The notes under the pieces: generated by a model
What the model was told of the DNA's origin: nothing
What the model saw: the letters and a program-made list of their open reading frames with translations, nothing else
Database searches by the model: none
Assembly: GCA_938008435.1 (NCBI GenBank)
Contig: CALLKK010000018.1
Coordinates: 186,001-250,000, forward strand
Reading direction: 5' to 3'
DNA length: 64,000 nt
DNA from: an uncultured Steroidobacter sp.
Lineage (GTDB): Bacteria > Pseudomonadota > Gammaproteobacteria > Steroidobacterales > Steroidobacteraceae
Part shown: piece after piece, positions 17,845 to 26,954 of the stretch
Layout of the letters: each line of letters opens with the position of its first letter
Numbering within the stretch: position 1 is the stretch's first letter
Position numbers and translations under genes: made by a program

Positions 17845-18537
17845 ATGCGCATTCACATCGCCGATTTCGTCGTCGGAGCGCGCGCAGCGCGCGGCATCGC
17901 CGTCGTCATCGACGTCTTCCGAGCATTCTCCCTGGCCGCACACGCCATGGCACGCGGCGCGGCGCGCATCGTGCCCGTTGCCGATGTCGACGAAGCACGC
18001 GCGCTCAAGCGACTCCATCCCGATTGGCTGCTCGTCGGCGAACGCCATGCGCGGCGTTTGCCGGGCTTCGATTGCGGCAATTCGCCGACCGATCTTGAAG
18101 CCTTCGACGTGCGCGGGCGGACGCTGATTCACACGACGCATGCCGGCACGCAAGGGCTCGTCAACGCGACACGTGCGAGCGAGACATTGACCGGCTCGCT
18201 CGTCAACGCCGCGGCCATCGTGCGGTACATCCAGGCACGCGCGCCGGAAGAGGTCACCTTGGTGCGCATGGGGCACGAAGCGCGCGAGCGCTGCGACGAA
18301 GACGATCTGTGTGCCGAGCTGCTGGCGGCGCGGCTGCGCGGCGAGCCGTTCGACGTCGGCGGCATCCGGGAGCGATTGCGGCAGGCATCGAGCGCCCGCA
18401 AGTTCTTCGATCCGGCCTGCGACTGGGCGCCGGAGCGCGACTTCGAGCTGTGTACTGAGGTCGATGCGTTCGACTTCGTGCTGCGGCTCGATCGGCAGGC
18501 CGAACCGCCGAGCCTCGAGCGAGTTGACGCGTGCTGA
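17845..18537 (+). CDS. 2-phosphosulfolactate phosphatase-like protein (ComB family)
   Basis: A 230-residue protein starting at ATG 17845 with CAGGAG upstream. The opening segment (IAVVIDVFRAFSLAAHAMARGA) and GERHARRLPGFDCGNSPTD, followed by TTHAGTQGLV, match the ComB family, named for a coenzyme M synthesis step in methanogens. Bacteria of this type do not make coenzyme M, so the substrate is probably another phospho-hydroxyacid. It follows the decarboxylase by 76 bases, but no functional link is known to me. Confidence 0.75.
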   Translation: MRIHIADFVVGARAARGIAVVIDVFRAFSLAAHAMARGAARIVPVADVDEARALKRLHPDWLLVGERHARRLPGFDCGNSPTDLEAFDVRGRTLIHTTHAGTQGLVNATRASETLTGSLVNAAAIVRYIQARAPEEVTLVRMGHEARERCDEDDLCAELLAARLRGEPFDVGGIRERLRQASSARKFFDPACDWAPERDFELCTEVDAFDFVLRLDRQAEPPSLERVDAC

Positions 18538-18576
18538 GGCGCACGGCATGTTGATGCTCACCAACCTCGTGGTGGC

Positions 18577-18933
18577 ATGCCAATGAGCTCGCCCGTTCTT
18601 CGCGCGATCATCCTGCTGACGCTGTCGAATGTCTTCATGACGTTCGCGTGGTACGCCCATCTCAAGCATCTCAACCAGAAGCCGTGGATCGTCGCTGCGC
18701 TGGCGAGCTGGGGCATCGCGCTGTTCGAGTACTTGCTGCAAGTGCCCGCCAACCGCATTGGCTACACCGCGCTCACGCTGCCGCAACTCAAGATCCTGCA
18801 GGAAGTGATCACGCTGTCGGTGTTCGTGCCGTTCGTCGTGTTCTACATGCGCCAGCCGCTCAAGCTCGACTATCTGTGGGCGGCGTTGTGCATGCTCGGC
18901 GCGGTGTATTTCATCTTTCGGCCGAGCCCTTGA
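18577..18933 (+). CDS. DUF486 small multidrug-transporter-like membrane protein
   Basis: A 118-residue protein with four hydrophobic segments and the signature MTFAWYAHLK followed by LASWGIALFEYLLQVPANR, which are features of the DUF486 branch of the drug/metabolite transporter superfamily. ATG 18577 or ATG 18583 could be the start. The next gene begins one base after its stop, so the two are likely co-translated. The transported substrate is unknown. Confidence 0.85.
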   Translation: MPMSSPVLRAIILLTLSNVFMTFAWYAHLKHLNQKPWIVAALASWGIALFEYLLQVPANRIGYTALTLPQLKILQEVITLSVFVPFVVFYMRQPLKLDYLWAALCMLGAVYFIFRPSP

Positions 18934-18934
18934 G

Positions 18935-19378
18935 ATGTCCACGCTCATCCATCGCCTGGTTGAGTCGTGCCGCAGCGGGCGCGATCCGAGCGTGATCGCG
19001 CGTCTTGCGTCTGGATGGGCCGTCATGGGGCGCCAGCAAGTCTTGCGCGGCTATTGTCTGCTGTTGCCGGATCCGGTCGTGCCGCATCTCAATGCGCTCG
19101 CAGCGCCGCAGCGGGATCGTTTCTTGAGCGATCTGGGGTGCCTCGGCGAGGCCGTGCTGCAGGCGACCGGGGCAGTGCGTATCAACTACGCCATCTTCGG
19201 CAACCTGGAGCCGGCCCTGCATGCGCACGTTCATCCGCGCTATGCGGATGAGCCGGAGCACCTGCGTATCGCGAATCCCTGGGCCTACGATTGGAACGCC
19301 GCGCCGCAGTTCGACGCGGCGCTGCACGGCGAGCTGCGCGACAGAATTGCAACTTATCTGCAGGCTGCGCGCGTCTAA
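18935..19378 (+). CDS. HIT-like (histidine triad) protein
   Basis: A 147-residue protein with the motif LHAHVHPRY near residue 93, which fits the HxHxH nucleotide-binding motif of the HIT fold; YAIFGNLEPALHAHVHP aligns with the strand and loop before the triad. GRQQVLRGYCLLLPDP near the N-terminus also fits. HIT proteins hydrolyse or transfer nucleotide phosphates. The gene starts one base after the DUF486 stop. The exact reaction is unknown. Confidence 0.7.
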   Translation: MSTLIHRLVESCRSGRDPSVIARLASGWAVMGRQQVLRGYCLLLPDPVVPHLNALAAPQRDRFLSDLGCLGEAVLQATGAVRINYAIFGNLEPALHAHVHPRYADEPEHLRIANPWAYDWNAAPQFDAALHGELRDRIATYLQAARV

Positions 19379-19401
19379 ACCAGCACTGTCCATGCGGCCG
19401 G

Positions 19402-19429
19402 TTGCCTCGAAGCGGGCGGCATGTACACT
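19402..19429 (+). promoter_or_regulatory. Probable sigma-70 promoter upstream of the TfoX-like gene
   Basis: TTGCCT (19402-19407) and TACACT (19424-19429) with a 16-base spacer. The leader to ATG 19598 would be about 160 bases. The rest of the 219-base gap shows no gene. Confidence 0.4.
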
Positions 19430-19597
19430 GGACGGCAAGGAGAAGCTCGGTCGTTGCGCGCGTATGCGCCGGCGATAACGAGCCTGAGGCGGATTGCGCG
19501 GTGACGCAGCCGCGGGTCTCGTCCGCGGCACGGTTCAGCATCCTTCGCGCCGCCGTTCAGCGATGTTGCGTGAACCCATGGGGAGAGAGTTGCTCGA

Positions 19598-20032
19598 ATG
19601 CGGGTGAAATCGAGCCTGGCTACTTACGTGACCGAGCACCTGGCGTTTCTCGGGCGCGTTTCCAATCGCAGTATCTTTGGCGGGATCGGGATCTTCGTCG
19701 AAGAACGCTTGCTGGGTATCGTGATCAACGAATGTCTGTACCTGCACACGGGCAAGTCCAACATCGACGATTACCTGTCGCGCGGTATGGAACAGTTCAA
19801 GCCGTACCCGAACGCTTTCGATCTGACGACGGATCATCACCGCGTGCCGCAAGAGATCATCGACGATCCGGAGCAGCTCAAGGAATGGGGGCGTCGCGCG
19901 CTCGTTTCCGCCATCGAATCGGCTAAAGCCAAGCAGCTTGCCGGCATCGAACGGGTCCGTGCGATGAAGCGCGCCAAGAAGGCCGCGCTGCAGGCCGAAC
20001 AATCGAAAGGCAACACGAAGAAGAAACGCTGA
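19598..20032 (+). CDS. TfoX N-terminal-domain protein
   Basis: A 144-residue protein. Residues 10-100 match the N-terminal domain of TfoX/Sxy (RSIFGGIGIFVEERLLGIVI, then YLHTGKSNIDDY). The C-terminal DNA-damage-inducible-type TfoX domain is absent; a basic tail ending KGNTKKKR replaces it. Stand-alone TfoX-N proteins are common and their role is not established, so a competence function should not be assumed. GGAGAG upstream of 19598 serves as the ribosome site. Confidence 0.8.
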   Translation: MRVKSSLATYVTEHLAFLGRVSNRSIFGGIGIFVEERLLGIVINECLYLHTGKSNIDDYLSRGMEQFKPYPNAFDLTTDHHRVPQEIIDDPEQLKEWGRRALVSAIESAKAKQLAGIERVRAMKRAKKAALQAEQSKGNTKKKR

Positions 20033-20048
20033 ACGCCCGGCGCGTCCG

Positions 20049-22127
20049 TTACCGGGGAACGCTCAGCTTTGCGAGCGCCGCCAGCGAACGCACGGGCGCC
20101 GAGCAGCTCGTGCCGCGGCAGATATAACCGACGGTGCCTTGCTCGGGACGCTTGTCTGCGAGCGAGGCGGGCAAATCCGCAGCGTCATTCGGGATCGCAA
20201 AGACGAGGCGCTTGGGCGCATAGAGCCGATTGAGCTGCGTGTGCCATTCGGCGAGCTCGGGTTGCTCGCCGCGCAGGATCACGATCTCAGGCGCATCGAG
20301 GTAGTCATCGAGCGCCACCAGCATGCTGGCGTGCCCGTGCGGATAGGTCTCGATGGCCGCCCAACCGGCCTGCAGCGTGCGTGCGGCCGCATCGAGATAG
20401 CGAGTCTCGCCGAGCAGTAGGCCCAGCCGCATGAGTGCCTGTGCGGCGATTCCATTGCCCGACGGAAGAGCCTCGTCGGCGAACGACTTCGGCCGCACGA
20501 TGAGCCGCTCGTGATCGTCCGCGGTGAAGAAAAAGCCGCCGTCCGTCTGGTCTTCGAATCGCTCGAGTAGCGTCTCGGCGAGCCTAATCGCCAAGCGTAA
20601 ATCGCTCGTACGCCAGCGCGTTTGCAGAGCCTCGATGAGCGCATCGAGCAGGAACGCGTGATCGTCGAGATAGGCCGCAAAACGCGCTTGCCCGTCCTTG
20701 TAGGCCGCGAGCAGGCGACCGTCTCGGAAGAGCGTCGTCTGCAGGAAATCGAGCGCGCGCAGCGCGGAGCGCTCGAGCTCGGCATCGTCGAGCGCGCGCG
20801 CCGCAACGAGCATGCCGCTGACGGCGAGCGCATTCCACGACGTCAGCACTTTCTCGTCGCGCGCAGGGCGCACGCGTTGCTCGCGTGCCGCGAGCAGCGC
20901 TGCGCGAGCGCTCGCGAGGCGTTGCTCGACGGTGTGCGCATCGAGGCCGGTTTCGCGCGCGATGTCTTCGTAGGAGCGATGCACGCACAGGTGCCATCTG
21001 CCTTCGAAGTTCGGCGGTTGGTCGAGGCCGAAGCGGCGCGCGACGAGGTCGAAGGTGGGCGGATCGAGGCGTGCGGCGAGATCGTCCTTGTCCCAGAGAT
21101 AGAAGCGGCCTTCTTCGCCTTCGGAGTCGGCGTCGAGGCTCGACCAGTAGCCAGCATCGGGCGCCTGCATTTCGCGGCGGATCCACTCGGCGGTTTGCGA
21201 TGCTACGCTGCGAAACAGCGGCTCGCCGGTCGCGAGCGTGGCTTGCGCGTAGAGCTTGAGGAGCTGTCCGTTGTCGTACAGCATCTTCTCGAAGTGCGGA
21301 ATCATCCAGCGCTCGTCGACGGAATAGCGCGCGAATCCGCCGCCGATCTGATCGTACAAGCCGCCTTCAGCCATTCGTGTGAGCGTCAGCGTGACCATGT
21401 AGAGCGAGTGCAGATCCGGCGTATCGTCGGCTGCCGTGGCGCGCCAAAGGCGCAGCAGCAGATCGAGATTCGTCGGATGCGGAAACTTCGGCGCTTGGCC
21501 GAAGCCGCCGTAATCGGGATCGAACGCTGCCGCGAGCCGTTGCCGAGCCGCTTCGATCGGCTGCGGCGACAGCGGCGTCGCCGCGGGCGATACGGTCAGG
21601 ATGTTGTGCAGAGCTTCATCGAGCGCGGCGCTTTGCCGGTCGATCGCGTCGCGCCGCGAGCGGTAGTACTCGCTCACGCGGCGCAGCAGGTCCGGAAACG
21701 CCGGCAGCCCGAAACGGGCTTCTTTCGGAAAGTAGGTGCCGCCGAAGAAGGGGCGTAGGTCGTGCGGCGACAGGAACATCGTGAGCGGCCAGCCGCCGGG
21801 GCGCTGCGTGATGAGCTGCTGCGCGAGCTGGTAGATCTTGTCGAGATCGGGGCGTTCCTCGCGGTCCACTTTGACGTTCACGAACAGCTCGTTCATCACC
21901 GCCGCGACTTGCTCGTCCTCGAAGGATTCGTGCGCCATCACGTGGCACCAATGACAAGCGGAATAGCCGATGGACAAAAGGATCGGCTTGTCCTCCGCGC
22001 GGGCGCGGGCCAAGGCCTCCTCGCCCCAGGGATACCAGTCCACCGGATTGCTGGCGTGCTGGAGCAGATAGGGGCTCGTCTCGCGTGCGAGACGATTGGT
22101 ACGGGCGGGGGCGTTGACGTGGGACAT
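20049..22127 (-). CDS. DUF255 thioredoxin-domain protein (YyaL/SPATA20 family)
   Basis: A 692-residue protein. The N-terminal thioredoxin-like domain has ETSPYLLQHASNPVDWYPWG and the CxxC motif SACHWCHVMAHESFED near residue 57. The rest is an alpha/alpha toroid of the N-acylglucosamine 2-epimerase/glycosidase kind (EKVLTSWNALAVSGM, LPSGNGIAAQALMRLGLL). The family is widely conserved from bacteria to mammals with no settled reaction. The gene is convergent with the TfoX-like gene and divergent from rlmI. Confidence 0.9.
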   Translation of the reverse strand: MSHVNAPARTNRLARETSPYLLQHASNPVDWYPWGEEALARARAEDKPILLSIGYSACHWCHVMAHESFEDEQVAAVMNELFVNVKVDREERPDLDKIYQLAQQLITQRPGGWPLTMFLSPHDLRPFFGGTYFPKEARFGLPAFPDLLRRVSEYYRSRRDAIDRQSAALDEALHNILTVSPAATPLSPQPIEAARQRLAAAFDPDYGGFGQAPKFPHPTNLDLLLRLWRATAADDTPDLHSLYMVTLTLTRMAEGGLYDQIGGGFARYSVDERWMIPHFEKMLYDNGQLLKLYAQATLATGEPLFRSVASQTAEWIRREMQAPDAGYWSSLDADSEGEEGRFYLWDKDDLAARLDPPTFDLVARRFGLDQPPNFEGRWHLCVHRSYEDIARETGLDAHTVEQRLASARAALLAAREQRVRPARDEKVLTSWNALAVSGMLVAARALDDAELERSALRALDFLQTTLFRDGRLLAAYKDGQARFAAYLDDHAFLLDALIEALQTRWRTSDLRLAIRLAETLLERFEDQTDGGFFFTADDHERLIVRPKSFADEALPSGNGIAAQALMRLGLLLGETRYLDAAARTLQAGWAAIETYPHGHASMLVALDDYLDAPEIVILRGEQPELAEWHTQLNRLYAPKRLVFAIPNDAADLPASLADKRPEQGTVGYICRGTSCSAPVRSLAALAKLSVPR

Positions 22128-22226
22128 GGGTCACCGGTGTGCAAGAGTGCGTCACGCTGCGGCAGCTCGCGGTACGAGCGGCAACATCGGCGGCGCAGTT
22201 TTCCGTAGAATGCCGCCACTATAACG

Positions 22227-23435
22227 ATGGACACTTCACACGACACTTCGCAGTTACCGGAGCTGCGCCTCAAACGCGGCGAAGATCGCCGGATTTCCGC
22301 CGGGCATCTGTGGGTCTTCTCCAACGAGGTCGACACCGAGCGCACGCCTCTGCAGGCCTTCGAGCCCGGCGCGCAGGCGCGCATCGTTTCCGACCGCGGT
22401 AAGTTCCTGGGATACGGCTACGTCAATCCGCATTCGCTCATTTGCGCGCGCATTCTGAGCCGCGATGCGCGCTATCCCGCGAGCAAGTCGCTGCTCGTGC
22501 ATCGGCTGCAGGTGGCGCAGTCGCTGCGCCGCGCGCTGTACGACACGCCGTTTTATCGCTGCGCATTCGGCGAATCCGACGGGCTGCCGGGACTCGTGCT
22601 CGATCGCTTCGGCGACGTCGTGGTCGGGCAGATTGCCACGGCAGGGATGGAGGCGCTGCGTCCGCAGATCGAGCGCGCGGTCGAGCAGGTGCTCGCGCCG
22701 GCTGCGCTCGTATGGAAGAACGATACGAGCGCGCGCGATCTAGAGGGCTTGCCGCACTATGTCGAGACCGCGTTCGGCACGGCACCCGAAACGGTGACGG
22801 TCGAGGAGGGCGGCGTGACGTTCCAAGTGCCGCTGACCGGCGGCCAGAAGACCGGTTGGTTCTTCGATCAGGCCGCGAATCGCCTGGCGCTGCGCAAGTA
22901 CGTGGGCGGCGCGCGTGTGCTCGATGTGTTCAGCTACGTGGGCGCGTGGGGGCTTGGAGCACTGCGTGCGGGTGCGACCGAGGTGACCTGCGTGGATTCG
23001 TCGGCGAGCGCCTTGAGCGTGCTCGAGGCCAGCGCGGCAGCCAACGGCTTCAAACCCAATATCGTGCGCGGCGATGCCTTCGACGTGCTGCAGGCCATGC
23101 ATGCCGAGCGGCGCAAATTCGACGTGGTCGTGGTCGACCCGCCGGCGTTCATCAAGCGCAAGAAAGACATACCGAAGGGCGAGGCGGCCTACCGGCGCCT
23201 CAACCAGCTCGCCATGCAGCTGCTCGATCGCGACGGCATCCTCGTCTCGTGCTCGTGCTCATATCACCTGAGCCAGGATGCGCTGGTCGAAGCGGTGCAG
23301 CGCGCAGCCCGGCATCTGAACCGCTTTGCGCAGATCGTCGAAGTGGGCGGACAAGCTCCGGATCACCCGATCCACCCGGCGATCCCGGAGACGAAGTACC
23401 TGAAGACCGTGTTCGTGCGGGTGGTTGCCGAATGA
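22227..23435 (+). CDS. rlmI: 23S rRNA m5C1962 methyltransferase RlmI
   Basis: A 402-residue class I SAM-dependent methyltransferase. An N-terminal PUA-like domain (RISAGHLWVFSNEVD) is followed by the SAM-binding segment VLDVFSYVGAWGLGALRAGA and the catalytic VVDPPAFIKRKKDI motif. SCSCSYHL carries the second conserved cysteine region. It methylates C1962 of 23S rRNA in E. coli. ATG 22227 is well placed; a TATAAC lies just upstream. Confidence 0.92.
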   Translation: MDTSHDTSQLPELRLKRGEDRRISAGHLWVFSNEVDTERTPLQAFEPGAQARIVSDRGKFLGYGYVNPHSLICARILSRDARYPASKSLLVHRLQVAQSLRRALYDTPFYRCAFGESDGLPGLVLDRFGDVVVGQIATAGMEALRPQIERAVEQVLAPAALVWKNDTSARDLEGLPHYVETAFGTAPETVTVEEGGVTFQVPLTGGQKTGWFFDQAANRLALRKYVGGARVLDVFSYVGAWGLGALRAGATEVTCVDSSASALSVLEASAAANGFKPNIVRGDAFDVLQAMHAERRKFDVVVVDPPAFIKRKKDIPKGEAAYRRLNQLAMQLLDRDGILVSCSCSYHLSQDALVEAVQRAARHLNRFAQIVEVGGQAPDHPIHPAIPETKYLKTVFVRVVAE

Positions 23436-23481
23436 GCCCGGCAGCCCGCGCGCGCCCCATCCTTGCTAACATGCGCGCCGC

Positions 23482-24393
23482 ATGTTGACCTATCCGGCAA
23501 TCGATCCCGTCATCGTCACGCTCGGCCCGCTCGCCATCCATTGGTACGGGCTCATGTACGTGATTGGGTTTGCCGTTGCCTGGCTGCTGGCGCGGCGACG
23601 GGCCGGTGCGCCCGATTCGACGTGGCGACCCGTCGACGTCGACGATCTCATCTTTTATGCCGCAATCGGCGTGATCGCCGGCGGGCGCGTCGGCTGGCTG
23701 CTGTTCTACGGCGGCGAGCAGGTGATCGAAAATCCCATCACGATCATCCAGATCTGGAAGGGCGGCATGTCGTTCCACGGCGGGCTGCTCGGCGTGATCG
23801 TGGCCGTCGCGCTGTTTGCGCGGCAGCGTCAGCGGCGCGTGGCCGACGTGCTCGATTTCCTCGCGCCGCTGCCCGGTATCGGCATCTTCGCCGGCCGCAT
23901 CGGCAATTTCATCAACGGCGAGCTCTGGGGCAAACCGACCGACGCTCCGTGGGGCGTCGTGCTCGATCCGACCTTGCTGCATCCCAAGCAGGCGGATGAG
24001 GCGCTGCGCTTGTGCGAGCGCTTTCAGGTCGATCCTTGCGTCATTCAGGTCCATGCCTCGCAGATCTATCAAGGCCTGCTCGAAGGGCTGCTCGTTTTCG
24101 TCATCCTGTGGATCTACACCTCGCGGCACCGCCCGCGCTATGCGCCTTCGGGGCTGTTCCTGATCGGCTACGGCGTCTGTCGCTTCCTCATCGAATTCGT
24201 GCGCCTGCCGGACATCAACCGCGGTTACATCCTGTGGGACTGGGTCACGATGGGGCAGATCCTCTCGACTCCGATGATCCTCGGTGGCATCGCGCTGCTC
24301 GTCATCGCATATCGGCGCAACGAGCCGAGCGGCAACTATCGTGGGACCGGCGAGAGGTCGGGCGCCGCGAGCGGCGCTCGGGCATCCGCTTGA
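23482..24393 (+). CDS. lgt: Prolipoprotein diacylglyceryl transferase
   Basis: A 303-residue inner-membrane enzyme that transfers diacylglycerol from phosphatidylglycerol to the lipobox cysteine of prolipoproteins. IHWYGLMYVIGF, GGMSFHGGLLG (with the essential His) and the signature GRIGNFINGELWGKPTD are present, with about seven membrane segments. It is 46 bases after rlmI and 71 before thyA. The lgt-thyA order is the same as in E. coli. Confidence 0.97.
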   Translation: MLTYPAIDPVIVTLGPLAIHWYGLMYVIGFAVAWLLARRRAGAPDSTWRPVDVDDLIFYAAIGVIAGGRVGWLLFYGGEQVIENPITIIQIWKGGMSFHGGLLGVIVAVALFARQRQRRVADVLDFLAPLPGIGIFAGRIGNFINGELWGKPTDAPWGVVLDPTLLHPKQADEALRLCERFQVDPCVIQVHASQIYQGLLEGLLVFVILWIYTSRHRPRYAPSGLFLIGYGVCRFLIEFVRLPDINRGYILWDWVTMGQILSTPMILGGIALLVIAYRRNEPSGNYRGTGERSGAASGARASA

Positions 24394-24464
24394 AGAGCGC
24401 CTCGGTCCATGGCACAAGCGTACTGCCGGATCGCGGGTTTTGATTCATCCGTCAGCGTTCGTTC

Positions 24465-25259
24465 ATGAAGCAGTATCTCGATCTCCTGCGTCACATTCGC
24501 GAGCGGGGCGTGTCCAAGAGCGATCGTACGGGCACCGGGACCTTGTCCGTGTTCGGCTATCAGATGCGCTTCGACCTGTCGCAGGGATTTCCGCTGCTGA
24601 CGACCAAGAAGCTGCACGTGCGCTCGATCATCTATGAGCTGCTCTGGTTCCTGCGCGGCGACACCAACATCAAGTACCTTCGCGATCACGGCGTGACGAT
24701 CTGGGACGAGTGGGCCGACGAGAACGGCGAGCTCGGTCCCGTATACGGTCGCCAATGGCGGTCGTGGCCTGCGCCGGACGGCAAGACCATCGATCAGATC
24801 AGCCGCACGGTCGATCTCATTCGGCGCAATCCCGATTCGCGCCGTATCGTGGTGAGCGCCTGGAACGTGGGCGAGCTCGAGCTCATGGCGCTCACTCCGT
24901 GCCATGCGCTCTTTCAATTCTGGGTCGCGCAAGGGCGTCTGTCCTGCCAGCTCTATCAGCGCAGCGCGGACGTGTTCCTGGGCGTGCCGTTCAATATCGC
25001 GTCGTACGCGTTGCTCACGCACATGTTCGCGCAGCAATGCGATCTCGAGCCGGGCGAGTTCATTTGGACCGGCGGCGACTGTCACCTGTACTCGAATCAT
25101 CTCGAACAGGCAGACTTGCAGCTCACGCGCACGCCGTTCCCGTTGCCGCGCCTTCAGATCAAGCGTCGTCCGCCGTCGATCTTCGAATACGAGTACGAGG
25201 ATTTCGAAATCCTCGATTACCAAGCTCATCCACACATCAAGGCGCCGGTTGCCGTATAG
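24465..25259 (+). CDS. thyA: Thymidylate synthase
   Basis: A 264-residue enzyme, the same length as E. coli ThyA, that methylates dUMP with methylene-THF. The catalytic cysteine is Cys146 in ALTPCHALFQFW, and SDRTGTGTLSVFGYQMRF and YGRQWRSW are conserved substrate or folate segments. The dihydrofolate it produces is reduced by the folA product, encoded two genes downstream. Confidence 0.98.
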   Translation: MKQYLDLLRHIRERGVSKSDRTGTGTLSVFGYQMRFDLSQGFPLLTTKKLHVRSIIYELLWFLRGDTNIKYLRDHGVTIWDEWADENGELGPVYGRQWRSWPAPDGKTIDQISRTVDLIRRNPDSRRIVVSAWNVGELELMALTPCHALFQFWVAQGRLSCQLYQRSADVFLGVPFNIASYALLTHMFAQQCDLEPGEFIWTGGDCHLYSNHLEQADLQLTRTPFPLPRLQIKRRPPSIFEYEYEDFEILDYQAHPHIKAPVAV

Positions 25260-25331
25260 AGTCTGGCGCCGCCGGATAAGACATATCGGCTCGCCGCAAC
25301 GCTGCCATCCCAACGTCACAAGCGAAAGCTT

Positions 25332-26000
25332 ATGCCCAAGAAATCGACCTCTTCCAAGAAATCCGACAGCAGCACGCGTACGCGAGCGGCGAAGAAGGGC
25401 GCTCGCCAAGCCCGCAAGTCGGCACCGGCCTTCAAATCGAAGTACGCGACCTCGCCGCTGATCGAGACGCGGCACTCGCCGATTCACGGCACCGGCGTCT
25501 ATGCGGTGGCGCCCATCAAGAAGGGCACACGCATTCTCGAGTACCTCGGCGAGCGCATTTCGCACGCGGAGGCGGATCGGCGCTACGCGCTCAAGGACGA
25601 GGACGACGGGCATACCTTCCTTTTCATCGCGAGCAATCGCACGGTGATCGACGCCGGCGTCAACGGCAACGATGCGCGCTTCATTAATCATCGCTGCGAT
25701 CCGAATTGCGAGACCGTCATCGAAGGCGGCCGCGTGTTCATCGATGCGATCCGCGACATCAAGCCGGGCGAGGAGCTGGGCTACGACTATCAGCTGACGT
25801 GGGAGAGCACGGACGATCCAGCGGATCTGGCGCTCTACGCCTGCCGCTGCGGCGCCAAGAACTGTCGCGGGACCATGCTCGATAAGGAGCCCATCGACAA
25901 GCAGAAGGCGAAGAGCAAGAAAAAGAAAACCAAGAAGAGCAAGTCGAAGCAGCCGACGAAAAAGACCAAGCAGGCGGCGAAGCGTAAGCGCGGGCGGTGA
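25332..26000 (+). CDS. SET-domain protein with histone-H1-like basic tail
   Basis: A 222-residue protein in three parts. Residues 1-36 are Lys/Arg/Ser-rich. A SET domain spans about 42-160, with SPIHGTGVYAVAPIKKG, the SAM and lysine-channel motif ARFINHRCDPNCE (115-127) and GEELGYDY (146-153). A post-SET motif CRCGAKNCRG is at 171-180. The last 34 residues (189-222) are mainly Lys with Ser, Thr and Gln, like the C-terminal domain of histone H1. SET proteins methylate lysines on proteins; the target is unknown. The gene lies between thyA and folA and its stop overlaps a possible GTG start of folA. A nucleoid or DNA-bound role is inferred from the tails. Confidence 0.85.
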   Translation: MPKKSTSSKKSDSSTRTRAAKKGARQARKSAPAFKSKYATSPLIETRHSPIHGTGVYAVAPIKKGTRILEYLGERISHAEADRRYALKDEDDGHTFLFIASNRTVIDAGVNGNDARFINHRCDPNCETVIEGGRVFIDAIRDIKPGEELGYDYQLTWESTDDPADLALYACRCGAKNCRGTMLDKEPIDKQKAKSKKKKTKKSKSKQPTKKTKQAAKRKRGR

Positions 26001-26005
26001 CGCAT

Positions 26006-26500
26006 ATGCTGATCTCGATCGTCGTCGCGGCGGCGGAAAACGGCGTCATCGGTCGCGACAATGATCTGCCGTGGCGCTTGCCCGACGATCTGAAGCGTTT
26101 CAAGGCGATCACGCTCGGCAAGCCGATCGTCATGGGGCGCAAGACGTTCGAGTCGATCGGCCGTCCGTTGCCCGATCGGGCCAACATCGTGATCTCGCGC
26201 CGGCCGGATTTCAGCGCGGCAGGTTGCACGGTTGTCTCTTCCATCGAGGAGGCGCTCGCTGCCGCCGGCTCTGCAGCCGAGGTCATGGTGATCGGTGGCG
26301 CCGAGCTGTTCCGGGCGCTCTTGCCGCGCACCGATCAGATCTACTTGACGCGTGTGCACGCGAGCGTGCCGGGCGACACGTTCTTCCCGGAAGTCGTGTG
26401 GGACGATTGGATCGAGCTCGAGAGCGAGTATCATCCCGCCGACGATCGTCACGCGTATCCGTTCACGTTCTTGAAGCTGCGACGTAGCCACGTGCTGTAG
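26006..26500 (+). CDS. folA: Dihydrofolate reductase
   Basis: A 164-residue enzyme starting LISIVVAAAENGVIGRDNDL, with PWRLPDDLKRFKAITLGKP, VMGRKTFESIGRPLP and VIGGAELFRALLP, which are the standard folate and NADPH contacts. It restores tetrahydrofolate used by ThyA upstream. ATG 26006 is chosen to match the family start; GTG 25997 in frame would add three residues and overlap the SET gene stop. A clear operon partner of thyA through the intervening SET gene. Confidence 0.97.
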   Translation: MLISIVVAAAENGVIGRDNDLPWRLPDDLKRFKAITLGKPIVMGRKTFESIGRPLPDRANIVISRRPDFSAAGCTVVSSIEEALAAAGSAAEVMVIGGAELFRALLPRTDQIYLTRVHASVPGDTFFPEVVWDDWIELESEYHPADDRHAYPFTFLKLRRSHVL

Positions 26501-26550
26501 GCCGTCGTCTTGATGCGTTAGCCGAATCGACTCCCACCGACACGTCCGTC

Positions 26551-26931
26551 ATGTCCACGAAGCCGAAGCCGCGCTACAACTGCCTCGAATGCCCCGGCTA
26601 TTGCTGCAGCCATTCGCGCATCGCCGTGAGCGATCACGATATTGCTCGCCTCGCGAAGCATTTCGGGATCAGCTTTCGCAAAGCGAAGGAACGTTTCACT
26701 TATCGCTATCGCACCAAGGAGGTCGACGAGCAGATCCTGCGGCACCAGCGCGACCATATCTACAAGTCGATCTGCCGCTTCTTCGACACGGACGAGCGGC
26801 GCTGCACCGTGTACGAGGCGCGTCCCAACGTCTGTCGCCGGTATCCGTATGGCCGTGTGTGCGGGTACTACGACTTCCTGAAATTCGAGCGCGAGCATCA
26901 GGGCGACGACGAGTTCATCCCCTCGGCGTAA
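26551..26931 (+). CDS. YkgJ-family cysteine-cluster protein
   Basis: A 126-residue soluble protein with the CLECPGYCC cluster (Cys 11, 14, 18 and 19) and further cysteines in SICRFF, RCTVYEARPNVCRRYP and RVCGYY. The pattern is that of the YkgJ/UPF0153 family, proposed to bind zinc or an iron-sulfur cluster. No function is established. It is co-directional with folA, 50 bases downstream. Confidence 0.85.
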   Translation: MSTKPKPRYNCLECPGYCCSHSRIAVSDHDIARLAKHFGISFRKAKERFTYRYRTKEVDEQILRHQRDHIYKSICRFFDTDERRCTVYEARPNVCRRYPYGRVCGYYDFLKFEREHQGDDEFIPSA

Positions 26932-26954
26932 GCGCTGCCTGCGGCAGCGAGCGG

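Noticed and set aside
19598..20032. Natural competence regulator
   Set aside because: Only the TfoX N-terminal domain is present; the C-terminal domain needed for a Sxy-like protein is missing.
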